Of a DNA stretch of 64,000 nt, positions 63,150 to 64,000 are shown piece after piece. The position numbers and the translations under genes are program-made. The notes under the pieces were generated by a model, which saw only the letters and a list, made by a program, of their open reading frames with translations, was not told the DNA's origin and ran no database searches. The stretch's first letter is position 1. The number at the start of each line of letters is the position of its first letter. Source of the DNA: Deltaproteobacteria bacterium (GTDB taxonomy: Bacteria > Myxococcota_A > Polyangia > Polyangiales > Ga0077539); NCBI GenBank assembly GCA_016704445.1, contig JADJAE010000001.1, forward strand, positions 124,001-188,000. The letters are read 5' to 3'.

Positions 63150-63689
63150 ATGCACCCAAGCCTCCTGCTCCAACCCCGCGCGAACTCGCCGAGCTGGCCC
63201 GCCGAACCGGCCCCTCCGGCCAACGGCGACGACGCCGCGACGGCCGCGCCCGCGCCCGCCCCGGGCACCACCGTCACGTCCACCGGGGGTGACAGCGGAG
63301 GCTCCTTCGCGGTCACCACGCCGGGCTCCGGCTACCTCTCCCAGGAGACCTGCCAGCAGGCCAGCCGCAGCGGGCTCATCGCCGCCGCGGGCTACACCGT
63401 CGGCGCCTCGCTGCTGGGCATCGTGATCTTCGTGGTGATGCGCAAGCGCCTCTGGGGCAGCGCCTTCGTGCGCTACCTCACCGGCGTCGGCGTCGCGTGC
63501 GTCATCGGCACCACCATCGCCGGCCTCGACCCGGTGCGCGCAGACATCCTCGAGCAGTGCATGCACTCCGCGGACTTCTCTCAGTACGTCTTCCTGGGCA
63601 CGCAGCTCTTCGCGAGGGCGCTGGTGCTCGGGCTCATCCCGACGCTCGTCGTCACGCTCACCGGCTGCCTCGTCGCCAACCGCACCTGA
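63150..63689 (+). CDS. Small membrane protein, likely coupled to the next gene
   Basis: About 179 residues if started at ATG 63150; 63105 and 63030 are alternatives. The first ~50 residues are Pro/Ala-rich (APAPAPGTTVTSTGGDSGGS). Three membrane segments follow, around LIAAAGYTVGASLLGIVIF, YLTGVGVACVIGTTIAGL and ALVLGLIPTLVVTLTGCLV. Unknown family. It ends 27 bases before the FtsZ/tubulin-like gene. Confidence 0.6.
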   Translation: MHPSLLLQPRANSPSWPAEPAPPANGDDAATAAPAPAPGTTVTSTGGDSGGSFAVTTPGSGYLSQETCQQASRSGLIAAAGYTVGASLLGIVIFVVMRKRLWGSAFVRYLTGVGVACVIGTTIAGLDPVRADILEQCMHSADFSQYVFLGTQLFARALVLGLIPTLVVTLTGCLVANRT

Positions 63690-63716
63690 AACCCCAAGAG
63701 GGAGCTTCGTACCGCC

Positions 63717-64000
63717 ATGGATCTCGTCATCGCCGTCGGCGGGGGCGGTCAGCACATCGCCCTCAGCATCGCGAGGCTGCTGCGTATCGGCGCCCTGGCC
63801 GAGCCCATCGAGGCCTTCGTCATCGACGCCGACAGCGACTCGCGCCTCGCCGTGAAGCTCCGCTCCTTCGGCAACACCGTGAGCGCCGGGTGCCCGCACC
63901 CGCTGGAGGGCGCCGAGGCCATCGTCCCGCCCTTCGCGCGCGACACCATGAAGGAGACGGCCTTCCGGCGGATCTTCCTCGACGACCGGGCCGACCCCCT
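63717..64000 (+). CDS. Tubulin/FtsZ-like or Rossmann nucleotide-binding protein (partial)
   Basis: The start of a gene that runs off the right edge; 94 full codons are visible. It begins MDLVIAVGGGGQHIALSIA, a Gly-rich nucleotide loop after a strand, and continues with EAFVIDADSDSRLAVKL, as in tubulin-like proteins (FtsZ has GVGGGGSN and later INTD). A ribosome site (GAGGGAG) precedes ATG 63717. FtsZ-like, tubulin-like (PF13809-type) or a NAD-type Rossmann enzyme all remain possible until the rest is seen. Confidence 0.5.
   Translation, partial: MDLVIAVGGGGQHIALSIARLLRIGALAEPIEAFVIDADSDSRLAVKLRSFGNTVSAGCPHPLEGAEAIVPPFARDTMKETAFRRIFLDDRADP

Noticed and set aside
60470..63292. Ala/Gly-rich + strand frame opposite the Cys-rich lipoprotein
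   Set aside because: It is the reverse of the Cys/Gly codon repeats; there is no start signal, and the - strand has a lipobox and disulfide pattern.
1..64000. tRNA, rRNA, riboswitch or CRISPR loci
   Set aside because: I looked for cloverleaf ends, rRNA cores and regular repeats between genes and saw none I could support by eye.

Overview
The window is very GC-rich (about 70% by eye), with strong GC bias at third codon positions. It reads as a chromosomal contig of a myxobacterium-like bacterium (Myxococcota, probably class Polyangia). The clues are many lipoproteins with a lipobox followed by Asp/Ala/Pro/Gly linkers, MopE-like Cys/Asp repeats, a MYXO-CTERM-like tail, FG-GAP/ASPIC and PPC-like surface proteins, and Uma2 genes. 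No rRNA, tRNA or CRISPR array was recognised.

Layout. 1-7.2 kb: a MutT hydrolase; a sulfur-oxidation operon (sulfide:quinone reductase, a DUF1641-TusE fusion, DsrE); secreted proteins; an alpha/beta hydrolase; ribosomal protein S20. 7.3-11.3 kb: a membrane protein, a glycogen debranching enzyme and a ClpN-ClpS fusion. 11.3-22.3 kb: a block rich in frameshifts, holding a MopE/PPC lipoprotein, pyruvate kinase, tandem Uma2 copies, an IS4-like transposase, a 22-base poly-G tract and two badly broken secreted-protein genes. 22.3-30.1 kb: a tightly packed operon with a zinc-ribbon/actin-like ATPase, two small proteins, a MIDAS-bearing lipoprotein, an Hsp70 and a zincless Fpg-type glycosylase. This is the best candidate for an undescribed system. 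30.3-34 kb: an FG-GAP/ASPIC lipoprotein and FadD. 34.1-39.2 kb: a compact lipid-type operon (SDR, acyl carrier protein, acyl-CoA dehydrogenase, B12/radical SAM, CDP-alcohol phosphotransferase). This is coupled to CtaA and a PPC-type lipoprotein. 42.9-51 kb: a chain plsC - addB-like - addA-like - thrB, joined by 4-base overlaps. 51-64 kb: MopE/lysozyme-like lipoprotein, beta-propeller protein, DUF2892, a LysR-KptA divergent pair, a large membrane-anchored protein, a Cys/Gly-rich beta-helix lipoprotein, and a membrane protein followed by a truncated FtsZ/tubulin-like gene.

Together the genes suggest an aerobic (heme A synthase), predatory or soil-type organism with a large surface proteome, glycogen storage, sulfide detoxification and N-degron proteolysis. 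At least fourteen genes are interrupted by one- or two-base indels while both halves keep normal codon use. Some indels lie in homopolymers, so many are probably assembly errors. I describe those genes as single loci and give the break point.
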